From an uncultured Verrucomicrobiota bacterium (GTDB taxonomy: Bacteria; Verrucomicrobiota; Verrucomicrobiia; Limisphaerales; UBA1096), in the NCBI GenBank assembly GCA_913050205.1, contig CAJXAU010000091.1, positions 1-6,771 on the forward strand: 6,771 nucleotides of DNA, in the 5' to 3' direction. The position numbers were made by a program, and so were the translations under genes. Below are positions 5,095 through 6,771 of the stretch, in pieces (the first letter of the stretch is position 1; each line of letters begins with the position of its first letter). The notes below the pieces were generated by a model that had not been told where the DNA came from, did not search any database, and saw only the letters and a list, made by a program, of their open reading frames with translations.

Positions 5095-6300
5095 ATGAAT
5101 CTTCACGAATATCAAGCCAAGCAACTGCTGGCTCAACACGGAGTCGAGGTGCCCGGCGGGCAACCCTGCACCACGGCCGACGAAGCCCGCGCCATTGCGG
5201 AAAAACTGTTTACCGATGGTCACGAGATGGTGGTCATGAAAATCCAAATCCACTCGGGTGGACGAGGCAAGGGCGTATTCAAGGACGGATTCAAGGGCGG
5301 CGTCCATCTTTGTAAGACGGCCGACGATGTCTACGAAAAAGCCAAGGCGATGCTCGGTAACACGATCGTCACCAAGCAGACCGGGGAGGCAGGCCGACAA
5401 GTTCACACGCTTTTGGTGGCCAGCGCAGAAAAAATTGTTTCTGAGTTTTATCTGGCGGTTCTTCTCGACCGTGATTCCTCCCAGCCACTCATCATGGTCT
5501 CGAGCGAAGGCGGCGTCGATATCGAGGAAGTCGCCGAGACTAATCCGGATGCCATTGTCAAATTGAAGGTCGATCCCCTGCTTGGCCTTCAAGCCTATCA
5601 AGCACGAAACTTGGCCAAGGCGCTTGGCCTTACCGGCAAGTTAATCCACTCCGGGGCCAAGCTCATCGCGGGTGTCTACAAGACGTGGTGGGAATGTGAT
5701 GCCTCGATGGTGGAGATCAACCCACTATGCGTTGTGGAGAACCCCGACGGATCCCAAAAGATCGCCGCCGTGGATGCCAAAATATCCATCGACGGAAACT
5801 CCCTCTATCGTCACAAGGACATCGCCGAAATGCGTGACCTCAATGAGGAGGCCGAACTCGAGGTCGAAGCCAGCAAGTTCGACCTCAACTACATAAAGCT
5901 CGACGGCAACGTCGCCTGCCTCGTCAACGGTGCCGGCTTGGCCATGGCCACGATGGACGCCATCAAGCACTACGGCGGTGACCCGGCAAACTTCCTCGAC
6001 GTCGGTGGCGGCGCAACAAAGGAACAGGTCACGGCTGCATTTCAAATCATCCTCAAGGATCCCAACGTCAAGGCGATCCTTGTGAACATTTTCGGCGGCA
6101 TCATGAATTGCAACACGATCGCTGAAGGCGTGGTCGCCGCTGCAAAGGAAACCCACCTGACACTGCCTCTCGTCGTGAGGCTCGAGGGTAATAATGTCGA
6201 GGCTGGCCGAAAGACCTTAGCCGAGTCCGGCATCACACTGATCACCGCGGACAGCATGGCAGACGCAGCCAAAAAGGTAGTTTCCGAAGCCGCCGCATAA
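5095..6300 (+). CDS. sucC: succinate-CoA ligase (ADP-forming), beta subunit
   Basis: A 401-aa protein, slightly longer than the usual 388 or so. With SucD it interconverts succinyl-CoA, ADP/GDP and phosphate with succinate, CoA and ATP/GTP in the TCA cycle in the cytoplasm. The start MNLHEYQAKQLL at 5095 is the family N-terminus, with GGGAG just upstream; a TTG at 5086 is rejected. The ATP-grasp domain includes QIHSGGRGKG (51-60), SSEGGVDIEEVAE (139-151), EINPL (with the metal-binding Glu) near 205-209, and DAK. The C-terminal ligase domain has GNVACLVNGAGLAMATMD, NFLDVGGGATKE and NIFGGIM, all conserved. The gene is complete and looks functional. Residues 172-180 (NLAKALGLT) are encoded by CTTGGCCAAG followed by CGCTTGGCC, so even this conserved gene carries the iterated palindrome. 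sucD follows after 17 bp, forming the standard sucCD operon. Confidence 0.97.
   Translation: MNLHEYQAKQLLAQHGVEVPGGQPCTTADEARAIAEKLFTDGHEMVVMKIQIHSGGRGKGVFKDGFKGGVHLCKTADDVYEKAKAMLGNTIVTKQTGEAGRQVHTLLVASAEKIVSEFYLAVLLDRDSSQPLIMVSSEGGVDIEEVAETNPDAIVKLKVDPLLGLQAYQARNLAKALGLTGKLIHSGAKLIAGVYKTWWECDASMVEINPLCVVENPDGSQKIAAVDAKISIDGNSLYRHKDIAEMRDLNEEAELEVEASKFDLNYIKLDGNVACLVNGAGLAMATMDAIKHYGGDPANFLDVGGGATKEQVTAAFQIILKDPNVKAILVNIFGGIMNCNTIAEGVVAAAKETHLTLPLVVRLEGNNVEAGRKTLAESGITLITADSMADAAKKVVSEAAA
5610..5629. repeat. CTTGGCCAAG palindrome plus adjoining CGCTTGGCC in sucC
   Basis: CTTGGCCAAG at 5610-5619 is followed one base later by CGCTTGGCC at 5621-5629, mirroring the palindrome-plus-half-copy arrangement at 711-731. 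A further CTTGGCC is at 5581-5587 and GGCCAAGC at 5655-5662. Here the repeats fit the conserved SucC sequence, so copies arise by synonymous choice as well as by adding residues. Confidence 0.7.
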
Positions 6301-6317
6301 CCAACTTTTCGAAACAC

Positions 6318-6771
6318 ATGGCCATCCTAGTCAAACCAGACACCAAGGTACTTGTTCAAGGCATCACCGGCAGCTTCGGTGGACGCCACACCCAACTCAG
6401 CTTGGAGTACGGCTCACAGATCGTCGCAGGCGTCACTCCCGGAAAAGCCGGCCAGACGTTTGAAGATCAAGTGCCGATTTTCGACAGCGTCCAGGAGGCG
6501 GTTCAGGAATCAGGCGCTACTGCGTCCGCAATCTTTGTTCCTCCACCCTTCGCTGCCGACGCCATCCTCGAGGCGGTCGATGCCGGCCTCGAACTCGTCG
6601 TCGCGATCACCGAAGGAATTCCGGTACGGGATATGATCGAGGTCAAAGCCGCGCTCAATGGATCCGAAACCCGCTTGGTTGGCCCAAACTGCCCGGGAAT
6701 CGTCACCCCCGGCACCGGCGAAAATTCCCACGGCGGCTGTCGCATCGGCATCTCCCCCGGTTATATTCATA
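6318..6771 (+). CDS. sucD: succinate-CoA ligase (ADP-forming), alpha subunit, 5' part
   Basis: 151 codons are visible before the right edge. The alpha subunit binds CoA and carries the phosphohistidine (His246 in E. coli numbering), which lies beyond the window. Seen here are MAILV at the N-terminus, the CoA-binding loop GITGSFG (15-21), AGVTPGKAG (37-45), IFVPPPFAADAILEA (72-86), ITEGIP (97-102) and GPNCPG (122-127). After TPG (130-132) the sequence is TGENSHGG before CRIGISPG, where typical SucD has a single residue (TPGECKIGI), so there is an insertion of about seven residues at 6714-6737. The ATG at 6318 is 17 nt after the sucC stop; no good Shine-Dalgarno sequence is visible, so translation may be coupled to sucC. 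Confidence 0.95.
   Translation, partial: MAILVKPDTKVLVQGITGSFGGRHTQLSLEYGSQIVAGVTPGKAGQTFEDQVPIFDSVQEAVQESGATASAIFVPPPFAADAILEAVDAGLELVVAITEGIPVRDMIEVKAALNGSETRLVGPNCPGIVTPGTGENSHGGCRIGISPGYIH

Noticed and set aside
5059..5601. 180-codon minus-strand ORF
   Set aside because: Antisense shadow of sucC, caused by codon bias of the conserved gene.

Overview
The window most likely comes from a Verrucomicrobiota bacterium, probably of the Pedosphaera/Limisphaera type and probably a marine or environmental genome. The evidence is two prepilin-type proteins with the FTL(I/V)ELLVVIAIIAILAA signature and the DPWGNPYI, NPWRY and VWSLGPDG segments common in that phylum. A WDFS-type hypothetical protein of a kind I associate with PVC bacteria points the same way. 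The taxon is inferred from protein style, not from a marker gene.

Layout. Positions 1-2114 (minus strand) hold a compact four-gene run, read from right to left: a BrnT-like toxin homologue, a CopG/ribbon-helix-helix antitoxin, a 245-aa pseudopilin with a His/Asp-rich insert, and a second, GspG-like pseudopilin that runs off the left edge. The last two junctions are 4-nt ATGA overlaps, so the toxin-antitoxin pair appears to be co-transcribed and translationally coupled with the pseudopilins. Upstream of the toxin are three 11-bp direct repeats that look like the operator of the ribbon-helix-helix protein. Positions 2248-4171 (plus strand) hold a GT4-type glycosyltransferase overlapping by 8 nt a class I SAM-dependent methyltransferase, a pair typical of surface-polysaccharide or glycoconjugate synthesis. 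Positions 4179-4787 (minus strand) encode an unidentified 202-aa basic protein. Its predicted intrinsic terminator lies inside the 3' end of the convergent methyltransferase gene. A 307-bp AT-rich divergent intergenic region follows. The window ends with sucC (complete) and sucD (5' part), the two subunits of succinyl-CoA synthetase of the TCA cycle. sucD carries a short insertion.

The most unusual signal is at the DNA level. A palindrome with core CTTGGCCAAG, often extended to CGCTTGGCCAAGCG, occurs five times, with several further half or near copies. It is found inside genes on both strands and in all three reading frames, with a cluster of five full or partial sites in 250 bp at the 3' end of the glycosyltransferase gene. 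It behaves like a highly iterated genomic palindrome (compare cyanobacterial HIP1 or DNA-uptake sequences) rather than a protein motif.
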